A stretch of 54,119 nt of DNA. Origin: Cyanobacteriota bacterium (GTDB lineage Bacteria > Cyanobacteriota > Vampirovibrionia > LMEP-6097). The translations under genes were made by a program, and so were the position numbers. Positions 32,386-41,349 of this stretch are shown here, one piece after another. The stretch lies in contig JAQCFG010000006.1 in the NCBI GenBank assembly GCA_027618255.1, forward strand, positions 1-54,119. The letters run 5' to 3'. Below the pieces are notes generated by a model. That model ran no database searches, was not told the DNA's origin, and saw only the letters and a list, made by a program, of their open reading frames with translations. How positions within the stretch are numbered: position 1 is the first letter of the stretch; every line of letters starts with the position of its first letter.

Positions 32386-33407
32386 GCCATACGTTTGTCT
32401 TTGATCCTATCCTTAAACTCATTATTTGCCATGGTTTCAGAGGGCTTAATGTAGAAGTAATTAGCAATAGTAGAGAGCCATTGTACATAGTGACTAATTA
32501 CTCGTGATTTATTATTGTTCTTGCTTGAAATTGCTGACTGCCAGACATCAAGCCCATGAGCTGCGATATAAAGCGATCCAGAAATCATGTAATTAATATC
32601 GCCATGCAAGATTTTGGCAACGTCGCAAATCACTCCTCCTAGATTTCTTACTAGAGAGAATCCGGTTTTGATTCTTGGATGTATTCCATCGGCAACGAGC
32701 CCACCAAGCCCGCCAAAGAAATTCATGTTACCGCCAAGATGCATTAAGTGAAAATCATCTTTACTGACAAGTCTCTGGAGACCACCCTTGCTAAAGATCT
32801 CACTAATCATTTCTTTGTAACTGTTCCAGTGTTGTTTTAGGTTAGCCATAAAACTAGTTTTGTCATTGATGCGTGGATTGTGTGCACTTGCCATCATAGT
32901 CGTGCCGCTACTAAGTCCTTGGGCTAGAAACATGTCATCGACAGGGAACCATGTAACAATTGCAGGGAATAAGAACTTGGAAAGACCGTCAAGTGAGTTG
33001 TTGTCTCGCAAGGAGAGCTGCCCTTTGTCTGTGTAATTAAAGAGGTTGACCACCTTAGAGACTTTGGGCGCTAGCGAGTCGATCGTTTTACTAAAGGACT
33101 TAGGGAAAAAATTAAAGCTACCGTTGAGTCCAACTAATAAATGGAAGTGTGAGGCAATTCCAACAAGTATTTGCCAAACACGATCTGGCACAATTGATTT
33201 GGCTTTTTCTTGATTGGTGTTTGTTTGCTTTGGTGCTTCTGGTATTGAGCTAAGATCAGGTAGTCCTTCTGCACTATTAAGTGCTTGAATGACTTTTTCG
33301 TTTTCTAGTTCTTTGGAGAGGTAGTCTTGAGCAGGGGCAAGGCCGGCTGAGCCAACCATACTTGGTCGGTCAGTTAAGATAGCCAAATTAAGCGGATTAC
33401 TTTGCAT
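32376..33407 (-). CDS. Unknown protein, member 3 of a three-member paralogous family
   Basis: 343 residues from ATG 33407 (a GTG directly before it is also possible). No known family. It shares the arrangement of the proteins at 20326-21345 and 21342-22382: a polar N-terminus, a hydrophobic helical body, the motif LAQGLSSGTTMMASAHN, a helix EIFSKGGLQRL, GGNMNFFGGLGGLVADG, RNLGGVICDVAKILHG, and a final helix with a short charged tail. The body is rich in Gly, Ser and Phe and has weak membrane character; no signal peptide. A TATATT box ends five bases before the GTG/ATG region. The 3' end overlaps fic convergently. Confidence 0.55.
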   Translation of the reverse strand: MQSNPLNLAILTDRPSMVGSAGLAPAQDYLSKELENEKVIQALNSAEGLPDLSSIPEAPKQTNTNQEKAKSIVPDRVWQILVGIASHFHLLVGLNGSFNFFPKSFSKTIDSLAPKVSKVVNLFNYTDKGQLSLRDNNSLDGLSKFLFPAIVTWFPVDDMFLAQGLSSGTTMMASAHNPRINDKTSFMANLKQHWNSYKEMISEIFSKGGLQRLVSKDDFHLMHLGGNMNFFGGLGGLVADGIHPRIKTGFSLVRNLGGVICDVAKILHGDINYMISGSLYIAAHGLDVWQSAISSKNNNKSRVISHYVQWLSTIANYFYIKPSETMANNEFKDRIKDKRMAYA

Positions 33408-33563
33408 CACTCAATATATGTAAGTATATAATAGATGGGGATAGGTATTATGCCATTTGGGCGAAATACATTTGTTTCTTTCAGATAGTCGATCAAATAT
33501 GGCTCGATATAAGGATTTTGGGCCAATAGGTGTTTCGCCTCTCGGGCATAGTAGACTAGGGTT

Positions 33564-34961
33564 ATGACAAGTGATTTTAGAGTTGAGAAAGATACTATGG
33601 GTGAAATTCAAGTCCCGGTATCTAGTTATTATGGAGCCCAAACAGCCAGATCTTTGGTTAATTTCAAAATTGGCAAGGACAAAATGCCAATAGAAGTTAT
33701 TCGTGCTTTTGGTGTTCTCAAAAAAGCAGCAGCCCTAACTAATTGCAAGCTAGGAATTCTTGATCAAAGCACAGCAGATTTAATTTCCCAAGCGGCTGAT
33801 GAGGTGATTGATGGCAAGCTCGATGAGCATTTTCCTCTTGTAGTTTGGCAAACAGGTTCTGGTACTCAATCTAATATGAACGTCAACGAAGTGATTTCTA
33901 ATCGTGGAATTGAAATAGCTGGTGGCGTGATTGGCTCTAAGACACCGGTTCATCCAAACGATGATGTCAATAAATCGCAATCCTCTAATGATACTTTTCC
34001 AGCAGCGATGCATATTGCAGCAGCAACTTTCACGTTGACTCGCTTGGCTCCTGCTATTTCTAAATTACGTGACGCCTTGAACGCCAAGTCAGTTGCTTTT
34101 GAAGATATAGTCAAGATTGGTAGAACTCATTTGATGGATGCAACTCCACTGACTTTGGGACAAGAATTTTCTGGCTATGTTCAGCAATTAACAAAATCAC
34201 TTGAGCGTATTGATGCGGTATTGCCAGATATGATGGAACTGGCACTTGGCGGAACAGCTGTTGGCACTGGTTTAAATAGTCATCCTGATTTTGCTGTAGC
34301 TGTTGCCAAATCTATTTCTGATATTACTGGTTTTAAATTCATCACAGCTCCAAACAAGTTTGAAGCACTTGCAGCACACGACGCGCTTGTAATGGGTCAT
34401 GGTGCACTGAAAACAATTGCTGTTTCTTTGATGAAAATAGCAAATGATATTCGTTTACTTGGTTCAGGTCCTCGTTGCGGCATTGGTGAATTAAATTTAC
34501 CAGAGAATGAGCCGGGTTCGTCAATTATGCCAGGCAAAGTCAATCCTACTCAATGTGAGGCTATGACTATGGTCTGTGCTCAGGTGATGGGTAATGATGT
34601 TGCAATTAATTTTGGTGGCGCGACAGGTCATTTCCAGCTTAATGTCTTTAAGCCGATGATGATTTTTAATTACCTCAACTCAGCTCGCTTGCTTAGTGAC
34701 GCTTGTGAGTCATTTACCGAGAACTGTGTAATTGGAATTGAAGCTAATGAAGCTAATTGTAAAAAGAACTTAGAAAACTCTTTGATGTTGGTAACAGCAC
34801 TCAACACTCATATTGGTTACGATAAAGCAGCCGCAATAGCAAAGAATGCCCATGTCAAAGGACTGACTTTGCGTGAGTCTGCTATTGCACTTGGTCATTT
34901 GAATGATGAACAATTTAGTAATTGGGTTAAGGCTGAAGAGATGACTGGTCCTAGGGTTTAA
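33564..34961 (+). CDS. fumC: Fumarate hydratase, class II
   Basis: Interconverts fumarate and L-malate in the TCA cycle; the iron-independent tetrameric class. 465 residues, standard. Seen: [25 protein letters not shown] at the N-terminus, [66 protein letters not shown], and the superfamily signature [16 protein letters not shown]. The active-site His of the [10 protein letters not shown] block is present. The TAGACT hexamer ends six bases before the ATG and there is no ribosome site, so it may be leaderless. Isolated from other TCA genes in the window. Confidence 0.97.
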   Translation: MTSDFRVEKDTMGEIQVPVSSYYGAQTARSLVNFKIGKDKMPIEVIRAFGVLKKAAALTNCKLGILDQSTADLISQAADEVIDGKLDEHFPLVVWQTGSGTQSNMNVNEVISNRGIEIAGGVIGSKTPVHPNDDVNKSQSSNDTFPAAMHIAAATFTLTRLAPAISKLRDALNAKSVAFEDIVKIGRTHLMDATPLTLGQEFSGYVQQLTKSLERIDAVLPDMMELALGGTAVGTGLNSHPDFAVAVAKSISDITGFKFITAPNKFEALAAHDALVMGHGALKTIAVSLMKIANDIRLLGSGPRCGIGELNLPENEPGSSIMPGKVNPTQCEAMTMVCAQVMGNDVAINFGGATGHFQLNVFKPMMIFNYLNSARLLSDACESFTENCVIGIEANEANCKKNLENSLMLVTALNTHIGYDKAAAIAKNAHVKGLTLRESAIALGHLNDEQFSNWVKAEEMTGPRV

Positions 34962-35094
34962 GTCATTTGTTGAGTCGCTGTTAGAAAATTGAGTCCTTTA
35001 TGGTTACCGAAACAGAGCATTGTATTGACACATGGTTTGAAAACTTCATGTGGCAGACACTTAATTTCATGTAATTTCCTTCCTCGCCTGCTAC

Positions 35095-35100
35095 TATAAT
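35095..35100 (+). promoter_or_regulatory. -10 box of the Tad-like pilus operon
   Basis: TATAAT 54 bases before the first gene's ATG, leaving a leader of about 48 bases that contains GAGGGA. It is the best candidate for the main promoter of the locus. Confidence 0.5.
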
Positions 35101-35154
35101 TTCTTAAGCATTTATATTAACTTAATAGTTAATTGATTTGTTGAGGGAATTATC

Positions 35155-36537
35155 ATGCAAATAATAATAACGCCAGGAATTATAGGGAAACAACAATATC
35201 ACAAAGCTTTTCAGAGACAGCTTTTGACCAGAGGACTTGTACTGCTGGCCCTAATATTAAATTTTACTTCTTTAGCAGCGAATGCAGAGAGAACAAGATT
35301 AGAGTCAGTTTATTTTAATAGCGACTCATCTCTAATTATTGAAACAGAATCTAAATTAGAAATGTCTTTACCAAAACTAATTGGTGATACGTATATTGTG
35401 GCTATTAATGATTCTAAATTAGCAAACGATATTACAAAACAAATATCTACCGAACAGTTTGAAATTGAATTAATTAAAACTAAATCAGCAAATAAGAATT
35501 TTTGGTCTTTTAATAATTTGGTGGAGTTGAGAATTAAACCCAAAAAACAGAGTCGCTACGAAATTCAAACAAGAACTGTTTTAGAAGGTCTTGCTTATGA
35601 ATTTAATATAGTCGAGCTGGATGATTCGAGTCTTGTATTGAATGAAGTTCAAGATGAAGAAGTTTTTGAAGATAGTTTAGCTGATGATTTAGTTACTAGT
35701 TTAGGCTTAAAGAAAGTTGAAACAGAAACGATTCATCATTTATCAGCCAAGATTGATATAGGCAAAAATCACAAAACCAATAAGGGTAGGTTAGACAAGT
35801 TTATCGACAAGCTTGATAGTCCATTTGTTAAATCATTACAAGAAGATCAAAACTATCAAAATGAGAGTCAAGAAAAACAAGATTCTAGTGCTTTATTGCA
35901 TTTGGCAGATACTTTGGTAATCAAGGGACATCTTGCTGATGGTCTTAGGGCTTATAGAGAGGCATTGAAGTTAAACCCCGAGAACCATGATGCTCACCTG
36001 GCTTTAGCTAATGCCAGTACTGACCAGGCAGAGAAACTTAATAGTTATTTGGCAAGCGTTGATGATGATGCTTTGATGGCAATTTCGCAGAATTGGTTCA
36101 AGCAAGGACAAGAGTCACATGATCTTAAATCTATTGCCAAAGGGCTGGTCGCTTACCAATTTGCAGTTTTGAAAAATCCAAAACGGGCTCAATATCGTTT
36201 TGATTATGCCAGAGCCCTAGAGCAATCTGGACCAGTTTTTTATGATCAAGCAGCTAAGCGCTATCTTGAAGCGGCTGCTTTAGCCAAGAAACAATATTTG
36301 GCAGGTTTGGATTCTACCGAATTGTTATTGAGAGATTCTACTGAAGCTTTGATTCATATACATAGTTTGCGTGGAGATTTTCCAGTGGCTGCTAAGTATT
36401 GCAATTCCTATCTTAATCTAGGCTTCAAAAAATTTCAAAATGGTAAAGCGATTCTTGCCATTATGAAAGAAATCGAAGCTAATCGTAATCCATTTAAACT
36501 GGAACTGGCTTATTTAGGAGGCTCAGCGATTGACTAA
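35155..36537 (+). CDS. Exported TPR protein, first gene of the Tad-like locus
   Basis: 460 residues. A 26-residue lead-in precedes a signal-like helix (GLVLLALILNFTSLAANA, about 26-43), so it is probably exported. The N-terminal domain (about 44-150: RLESVYFNSDSSLIIETESKLEMSLPKLIGDTYIVAI ...) has beta-strand character resembling AMIN domains of envelope complexes, a tentative call. A linker is followed by TPR-like helices (about 240-430), for instance ALLHLADTLVIKGHLADGLRAYREALKLNPENHDAHLALANAS. By position and TPR content it could fill the role of the pilotin/TadD-like lipoprotein, although no lipobox is seen. It overlaps the next gene by eight bases. Confidence 0.6.
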   Translation: MQIIITPGIIGKQQYHKAFQRQLLTRGLVLLALILNFTSLAANAERTRLESVYFNSDSSLIIETESKLEMSLPKLIGDTYIVAINDSKLANDITKQISTEQFEIELIKTKSANKNFWSFNNLVELRIKPKKQSRYEIQTRTVLEGLAYEFNIVELDDSSLVLNEVQDEEVFEDSLADDLVTSLGLKKVETETIHHLSAKIDIGKNHKTNKGRLDKFIDKLDSPFVKSLQEDQNYQNESQEKQDSSALLHLADTLVIKGHLADGLRAYREALKLNPENHDAHLALANASTDQAEKLNSYLASVDDDALMAISQNWFKQGQESHDLKSIAKGLVAYQFAVLKNPKRAQYRFDYARALEQSGPVFYDQAAKRYLEAAALAKKQYLAGLDSTELLLRDSTEALIHIHSLRGDFPVAAKYCNSYLNLGFKKFQNGKAILAIMKEIEANRNPFKLELAYLGGSAID

Positions 36538-37453
36538 TCTGAGACGATTAATTCTGATACTCGTGCTTTGTCTACAACCAGTCAGTGCTTCTTATAGCGA
36601 ACACTTGGAATATTTATCTAAGTTGGTAAATCCTGTATCTGGTTTGTCACCTGAGTTTAATCAACTTGATTTGGATCAAGAATCGATAGCTTGGTTGAAT
36701 CAATTAGATAGGGAATTAGATCCAAGCAAGTTTGGTACTTATGATGCTAGCTTACTGTTGAACTTTGACAGAGCAGGTTATATTAGTGCTATAACTCTTG
36801 CCAATCTAAATTCTGTTAGTGGCAATTTAGATGATTTTAGTTCTTTGATAGCAAAGTTGTTAACTATTCACGCTGGACAGCTACCTAAGAAAATCGATAC
36901 GGCTACAGTTTTTCGTTTGGATACTAGTTTGTTGTTTGTTGATCGTAAGTTGGTGAGACGAACTGATACAGCAGCAGTAAGAGTGGTAGCGCCAGATTTA
37001 ATAACCAGCTTATCGTCAGAAATGGAGCTTGAGTTGATAGAGCCAAGCTATGTAGATTATCCAGAGATAGGTGAATTATTAGTTTTTAAATTAAAGCAAG
37101 ATCAATACTTAAAAGCTACAGTCGCTGCAATAGACTCTAAATCATTGTTACTAAAATTAGTTAGTCTTGAAGAGGGATCTAACAAAGAGTTTGATGATGT
37201 ATTTTTGCGTATAGCGAGACCGATCAAAGATAAACAAGAGCTGGTGGCAACTATTATTGGTTCAACAATGGCATCAGCATTGAGTGCTGGTATTTTAAGT
37301 TCAACAATGAGTTATGGTATAGTACCAGCTACTTTGGCAGTGGCTTCAATGACTAGTAGTATGATCAAGTCAAAGCAGCAGCTTTTATCATTTAATTTAT
37401 CACGGGGAGATAAAGTGAGAACAGAGGGGTTAACAAAAGGAGAAAAACAATGA
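36530..37453 (+). CDS. Exported protein of unknown function in the Tad-like locus
   Basis: 307 residues; signal peptide MTNLRRLILILVLCLQPVSAS. No family recognised. The mature part begins with a helical region (SEHLEYLSKLVNPVSGLSPEFNQLDLD), has a middle of beta character (TATVFRLDTSLLFVDRKLVRRTDTAAVRVVAPDL ... VLFKLKQDQYLKATVAAIDSKSLLLKL), and ends in a hydrophobic, glycine/alanine/serine-rich segment (IIGSTMASALSAGILSSTMSYGIVPATLAVASM, about 242-274) that could insert in a membrane. It overlaps the pilin candidate's ATG by four bases, and the pilin's ribosome site is inside this gene's last codons. Its role may be in pilus assembly or anchoring; this is inferred from context. Confidence 0.55.
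   Translation: MTNLRRLILILVLCLQPVSASYSEHLEYLSKLVNPVSGLSPEFNQLDLDQESIAWLNQLDRELDPSKFGTYDASLLLNFDRAGYISAITLANLNSVSGNLDDFSSLIAKLLTIHAGQLPKKIDTATVFRLDTSLLFVDRKLVRRTDTAAVRVVAPDLITSLSSEMELELIEPSYVDYPEIGELLVFKLKQDQYLKATVAAIDSKSLLLKLVSLEEGSNKEFDDVFLRIARPIKDKQELVATIIGSTMASALSAGILSSTMSYGIVPATLAVASMTSSMIKSKQQLLSFNLSRGDKVRTEGLTKGEKQ
37437..37442 (+). promoter_or_regulatory. Strong ribosome binding site of the pilin candidate
   Basis: AAGGAG seven bases before the ATG at 37450, the best ribosome site in the operon, as expected for a subunit needed in large amounts. Confidence 0.6.
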
Positions 37454-37605
37454 AGGAAGTACTAATTTATGGTGCACTTGTAGCAGCGATTCTTGGTGCA
37501 TCAGTACCGGTAATCACCAATATGGCAAATAATGCTACAACAGCAGCAAATGCAATCAACACATCAGTTAATCTGAGAATGGGTCAATTGTTGACTATTT
37601 TGTAA
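37450..37605 (+). CDS. Small hydrophobic protein, Flp-like pilin candidate without leader peptide
   Basis: 51 residues: MKEVLIYGALVAAILGASVP, then VITNMANNATTAANAINTSVNLRMGQLLTIL. A hydrophobic N-terminal helix of about 20 residues is followed by a Thr/Asn/Ala-rich amphipathic stretch, the profile of mature Flp pilins, whose N-terminus reads like xxEYxLIAAL. Glu3 and Tyr7 sit near where mature pilins carry Glu-Tyr. The charged leader and Gly cleavage site of type IV prepilins are missing, and no prepilin peptidase is seen in the locus. It stands exactly where flp lies in Tad loci, just before cpaB, with a strong AAGGAG. An alternative is a small structural membrane protein. Confidence 0.55.
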   Translation: MKEVLIYGALVAAILGASVPVITNMANNATTAANAINTSVNLRMGQLLTIL

Positions 37606-37641
37606 TGACAAAGTGGCGATCAGTCTTAACAAGCCAAAAAA

Positions 37642-37647
37642 TATAAT
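37642..37647 (+). promoter_or_regulatory. Possible internal -10 box before cpaB
   Basis: TATAAT in the 60-base gap between the pilin candidate and cpaB, 18 bases before the ATG, with AAGGA downstream. No clear -35 element. It may separate pilin expression from the assembly genes. Confidence 0.35.
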
Positions 37648-37665
37648 TACTAAGGAATAATATCA

Positions 37666-38553
37666 ATGAGTACAATTCATTCGGAGCTTGGAAGCGGTCA
37701 GTTAAACCGCTTCCTCTGGGGCTTTTCGTATAAAAATCGAAAGATTTTGATACCGGTTTTAATAGCGATAATAATTATTGCTGCAATATTCTTATTGCAA
37801 AAATATATTGCAATGGATATGCAACTCAGTAAGTTAAGTCGTTATGAGCCAATTTATGTTCTTGCTGTTAAGCGTGATATTAATATTGGCGAGGTGATTT
37901 CAATAAGTGATCTAAAACCAGTCGTATTTTATAAGGAAGAATTTCACAAAATGACTTGGAAGAACCCAGAGACACAAGTGCTTGAGCCATCTTTTATCAG
38001 TTGTGATTTTGATCCTGAGACTCAGAGATTGACTGGCTTTGCTGATATTTTAGGACGTGTTGCAAGTATTCCAATACCCACTAATTCAATTTTACAGCGA
38101 GAACAACTTGCTGCTCAAGGTACATTGCCAGGACTAATTAATTTACTAGATGAAAATCATAGTTTGATTGATCTATCAGTCCCGCAACTTGGCTTTAATG
38201 TTTTTATTAAGCCAAATGATTTTGTCGATCTTTATCAAGTACAAGAATCTAGATCTAAATTAATAGCTAGTAAGGTCAAGGTGATCTTGGTTGATTCAAT
38301 GCCACTAGGCAAGGCGCCCTTGAGTGTGCCCGTGAGTAGTAAGTCAAGACGAGAGCTTACCGTCTCTATCCCGGAAGAATATTTTTCTACGGTTGTCAAA
38401 GCTAAAAAAGACAAGAGTTTGATAGTGACCTATAAAAATAAAGAGCGAGAAGAAGTACAGGTGGCAAGAATCGATCAATCTTTTAAATCTAAGTCATTGT
38501 TTCAGTCATTGTTGATGATTCACGGGCCCCAAAAGGAGGTTTACGCACAATGA
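37666..38553 (+). CDS. cpaB: Tad pilus assembly protein, CpaB/RcpC type
   Basis: Periplasmic/inner-membrane component that works with the secretin in Tad pilus biogenesis. 295 residues. A membrane helix (about 27-46, ILIPVLIAIIIIAAIFLLQ) is followed by an SAF domain (PIYVLAVKRDINIGEVISISDLKPVVF ... GRVASIPIPTNSILQREQL, about 62-150) and the C-terminal RcpC/CpaB part (SLIDLSVPQLGFNVFIKPNDFVDLYQV ... AKVILVDSMPLG ... RRELTVSIPEEYFSTVVKAKKDKSLIVTYKN). Domain order and length fit the family. AAGGA precedes the ATG. It overlaps tadZ by four bases, beginning a run of overlapping genes that continues to the small membrane proteins. Confidence 0.85.
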   Translation: MSTIHSELGSGQLNRFLWGFSYKNRKILIPVLIAIIIIAAIFLLQKYIAMDMQLSKLSRYEPIYVLAVKRDINIGEVISISDLKPVVFYKEEFHKMTWKNPETQVLEPSFISCDFDPETQRLTGFADILGRVASIPIPTNSILQREQLAAQGTLPGLINLLDENHSLIDLSVPQLGFNVFIKPNDFVDLYQVQESRSKLIASKVKVILVDSMPLGKAPLSVPVSSKSRRELTVSIPEEYFSTVVKAKKDKSLIVTYKNKEREEVQVARIDQSFKSKSLFQSLLMIHGPQKEVYAQ

Positions 38554-39872
38554 CAGATATCCTTTTTGTTTCAGAATCGGTAATTAGTTCTGAGCTTAAA
38601 CTCGCTCAGGCAGAGATTAATCATAGAGCTTATAGCCTAAGCCAGGAAGTAAAGTTTGCTCGAGCTGTTGAAATACTTAAACATAGTTCTATTAATATAG
38701 TATTGATTAATGCTGATTCTAAGAAAATGGAAGCTTATGATTTAGCTAGAGAAATTAAAGATAGCTTTAGAGGAGCAATCAAGACTTTTGTTTATTTACC
38801 CAACTCTAGTCCAAATGAAGGTAGTCGTTTTGGCTTGGTCAATGCTGAAGTTGAAGATGAGACTAGTATCCAGTCTATTGTTAACAAGCTTGCACCAAGA
38901 AAAACGCGTGATTATGTATTGGAAGAAAACATCACCTCTTTTTATTCGCTCAATGGTGGAGTTGGTTCTAGTTTCATTACAATATTGCTTGCTTATGTAT
39001 TAGGACAAAACTCTCATGAATCTTTGGTATTAGAAAGCTCAAACAATTTTGCTATTAAACAGAGCCTGAGGATTCAAGCGAGACTCGCACTTTTAAGCAG
39101 AGATCGTTCTAAGGAAATTAATCAAGCTCGAGATTTTGATTGGTTCAGCGGTTTTATTACAAAACCAGCTTTGATCCCACAGATGTCGTATTTGAATTTG
39201 TTTGGGACTATTAAAGAGAGATCACAATATTCGGATCAATTAATAGGTTTTGGAGCTAGTCTTGCGGACAAACTAGAAGCTGTTGCAGCAACGGATCTTA
39301 GCTTGGATACTGCCAGTGAACACCGCAGTAAATTATTGAATATAGCTAATTCATTACGCTTATTGACTAAAGAATTTGATGGAGATTCTTTTTCATTATT
39401 TGATGAGATCTTACAACTTGGTTCTAAGATCTCAAAAAACATGCTTTTTGATTTATCAAGTGATATCTCCTCCCCCTTGAATAAACAGCTATTGCGTTTG
39501 TCAAAAAATATAGTTGTAGTTTTCCGTGATACTCAGTCTATGAAACAAGAGTTTCAGGAGCATCAACTGCTTTTGGAACAATACAAAGTTAATATTATTC
39601 CGGTAATTGCACCTGGTTATTACCATTATGAAAAATATGCAAAACTCAAAGAAGCTGATTGGTTGGAAATCCTTGGTGAATTACCTTTGATCTACCCATA
39701 TAGTCCTGAACTTGTCACCAATTTTATTTTTGAGGGCAATAATATTGCAAAGTCTGAACCATTGTATCGATTTGCAAAACAATTATTGCAGAGATTAGGT
39801 ATTAAGCTTGATTCTGGATTAGCTCGTTCTCGTTCAGGTTTTTTGAAATTACTGGTAGGTTCTCATGCTTAG
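38550..39872 (+). CDS. tadZ: TadZ/CpaE-like protein with degenerate nucleotide-binding loop
   Basis: Localisation ATPase-like protein of Tad systems. 440 residues. The N-terminal 110 residues look like an atypical receiver domain (DILFVSESVISSELKLAQAEIN ... INIVLINADSKKMEAYDLAREIK). The MinD/ParA-like domain follows, with LNGGVGSSFITILLAYVL (about 132-149) in the place of KGGVGKT: glycines kept, both lysines lost. Later MinD-like strands are NMLFDLSSDISSPLNKQLLRLSKNIVVVF and NIIPVIAPGYYHYEKY. Loss of the Walker lysine is known in some TadZ proteins and suggests weak or absent ATP hydrolysis. It overlaps cpaB by four and tadA by eight bases. Confidence 0.8.
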   Translation: MTDILFVSESVISSELKLAQAEINHRAYSLSQEVKFARAVEILKHSSINIVLINADSKKMEAYDLAREIKDSFRGAIKTFVYLPNSSPNEGSRFGLVNAEVEDETSIQSIVNKLAPRKTRDYVLEENITSFYSLNGGVGSSFITILLAYVLGQNSHESLVLESSNNFAIKQSLRIQARLALLSRDRSKEINQARDFDWFSGFITKPALIPQMSYLNLFGTIKERSQYSDQLIGFGASLADKLEAVAATDLSLDTASEHRSKLLNIANSLRLLTKEFDGDSFSLFDEILQLGSKISKNMLFDLSSDISSPLNKQLLRLSKNIVVVFRDTQSMKQEFQEHQLLLEQYKVNIIPVIAPGYYHYEKYAKLKEADWLEILGELPLIYPYSPELVTNFIFEGNNIAKSEPLYRFAKQLLQRLGIKLDSGLARSRSGFLKLLVGSHA

Positions 39873-41349
39873 TACAATGATTGAGAAGGCGGATATTTAT
39901 GGTTCAGATTTTAAGCAAGATCTTAAAATAGGACATCTGGATCGTGCCTTGAATTATAGGTCAATAATTTATCCTGTGCTTGATAGTTACTTGAGTCCAC
40001 AAAATCAAAGTCTGATTGCACAACGTTTACAAAAACAATTAGAACAGATCTTTGAATCAAATTTATATCAAGCTAAGGCAATAAAAGCTAAGATACTTGA
40101 CAGCTTTATTGATGAATTATTTAAAACACCTTTGGTTTATGGTTTAAGCTTTGACCAAGCACCTTCAGTCAATGACAAGGTTTGGACCAAGATTCTATTG
40201 ATTCATGATTTTATTTATTATGGTCCAACCACTATACTATCTATTTGTTCGATCCTTAAACAGTTTGAAAATCTTGATTCCAATCCTTTATATCTTTTGC
40301 TTAAACAAAACGTTGATGCTAATAAGATAACTGAAATAAGAGTAAATAATTTCCAAGATATATATTATGAAGCGGAAAATAAGATATTTAGCTGGCCGAT
40401 TCCTTTTCTTTCTAATGCACATTTGGTCAGCATTATAGAGAGAATTGTTAGTGAGAATAATATGCTCAATAACGCAAGTGTTAGTATCAATAATTCAAGT
40501 CCGATTGCAGATTTTGAACACCCATGTGGTTATATTCGTGCCTCTGCCTTAGTGCCTCCTGCTGCTGAAGCAGCGTTCTTGACTTTGAGAATTCACCCTG
40601 GTGAACCCTATACCCTTGATAATTTGCTTAACTTTGCTATGTTGTCTGTTGAGATGAAGGAATTCCTTCTTGCAATTCAGCAAGCGGGCACCACCATTGC
40701 AATTGCAGGCACAATGGGATCAGGCAAGACTACTTTATTAAGCGCTTTGTCAGAACACTGGCCTAGTGCTGGTGGACGCAAGGCGACAATTGAAGATACT
40801 CCAGAACTAAGACCAAGAATTGCTGATTTGGTTAAGATGCGCACTATTGAGTATGAGCGTGATGATCTTAAAAATATAGATGTAACTCGATTGACTAAGG
40901 CATGTAAGAGACATAGTGTACGCTATGTGGTTCTGTCAGAAGCTCGCGATGGTTCAGCTTGGGAAATATTGCAATTGTCTCAAGCTATTTTAGGAACACT
41001 TTTGACTTTTCATTATACTTTACGTTCTAATAAGTATCTTGTTGATCAAGCCCTTAATACATTAGTCGCACTTTGTAAACAACACCCACTTGCCCCTAGC
41101 GGAGATGATATTAAGTACTTAATAGCAGATATGGTACAGATCTTAATTCTGGTTGAACAAAGCCCATTAGACAACTTGAGACGTCTGATTAAGATTTATT
41201 ACGTTACCGGTTTTGATTCTCTGAATGGCGGACATTTTAAATCTGTTGAATTATTCTCATTTGATGAAGGAAAGGGATTTCACAAGGTCAATGTTTGTAG
41301 TGAGTTGGAGGACTATTTGAGCCTTAAAGGAGTTGCTTACAAGTTCTAA
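39865..41349 (+). CDS. tadA: TadA/CpaF secretion ATPase (VirB11/PilB family)
   Basis: Hexameric motor powering pilus assembly at the inner membrane. 494 residues. N-terminal domain with NKITEIRVNNFQDIYYE (about 151-167), then AAFLTLRIHPGEPYTLDNLL, Walker A AIAGTMGSGKTTLLSAL (about 280-296), an Asp box KATIEDTPELRPR, Walker B-like YVVLSEARDGSAWEILQLSQ, and a His box TLLTFHYTLRS. The Walker B Glu and the His are kept, but the usual VGEVRGGEA is changed to LSEARDGSA and the usual HANS to HYTL, so it is a divergent member, probably still active. It overlaps tadZ, and its stop shares a base with the tadB ATG. Confidence 0.88.
   Translation: MLSTMIEKADIYGSDFKQDLKIGHLDRALNYRSIIYPVLDSYLSPQNQSLIAQRLQKQLEQIFESNLYQAKAIKAKILDSFIDELFKTPLVYGLSFDQAPSVNDKVWTKILLIHDFIYYGPTTILSICSILKQFENLDSNPLYLLLKQNVDANKITEIRVNNFQDIYYEAENKIFSWPIPFLSNAHLVSIIERIVSENNMLNNASVSINNSSPIADFEHPCGYIRASALVPPAAEAAFLTLRIHPGEPYTLDNLLNFAMLSVEMKEFLLAIQQAGTTIAIAGTMGSGKTTLLSALSEHWPSAGGRKATIEDTPELRPRIADLVKMRTIEYERDDLKNIDVTRLTKACKRHSVRYVVLSEARDGSAWEILQLSQAILGTLLTFHYTLRSNKYLVDQALNTLVALCKQHPLAPSGDDIKYLIADMVQILILVEQSPLDNLRRLIKIYYVTGFDSLNGGHFKSVELFSFDEGKGFHKVNVCSELEDYLSLKGVAYKF

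Noticed and set aside
31213-33407. Fic toxin-antitoxin pair with the convergent downstream gene
   Set aside because: The neighbour is convergent and paralogous to two genes far away, and the Fic protein carries its own inhibitory motif, so no separate antitoxin is implied.
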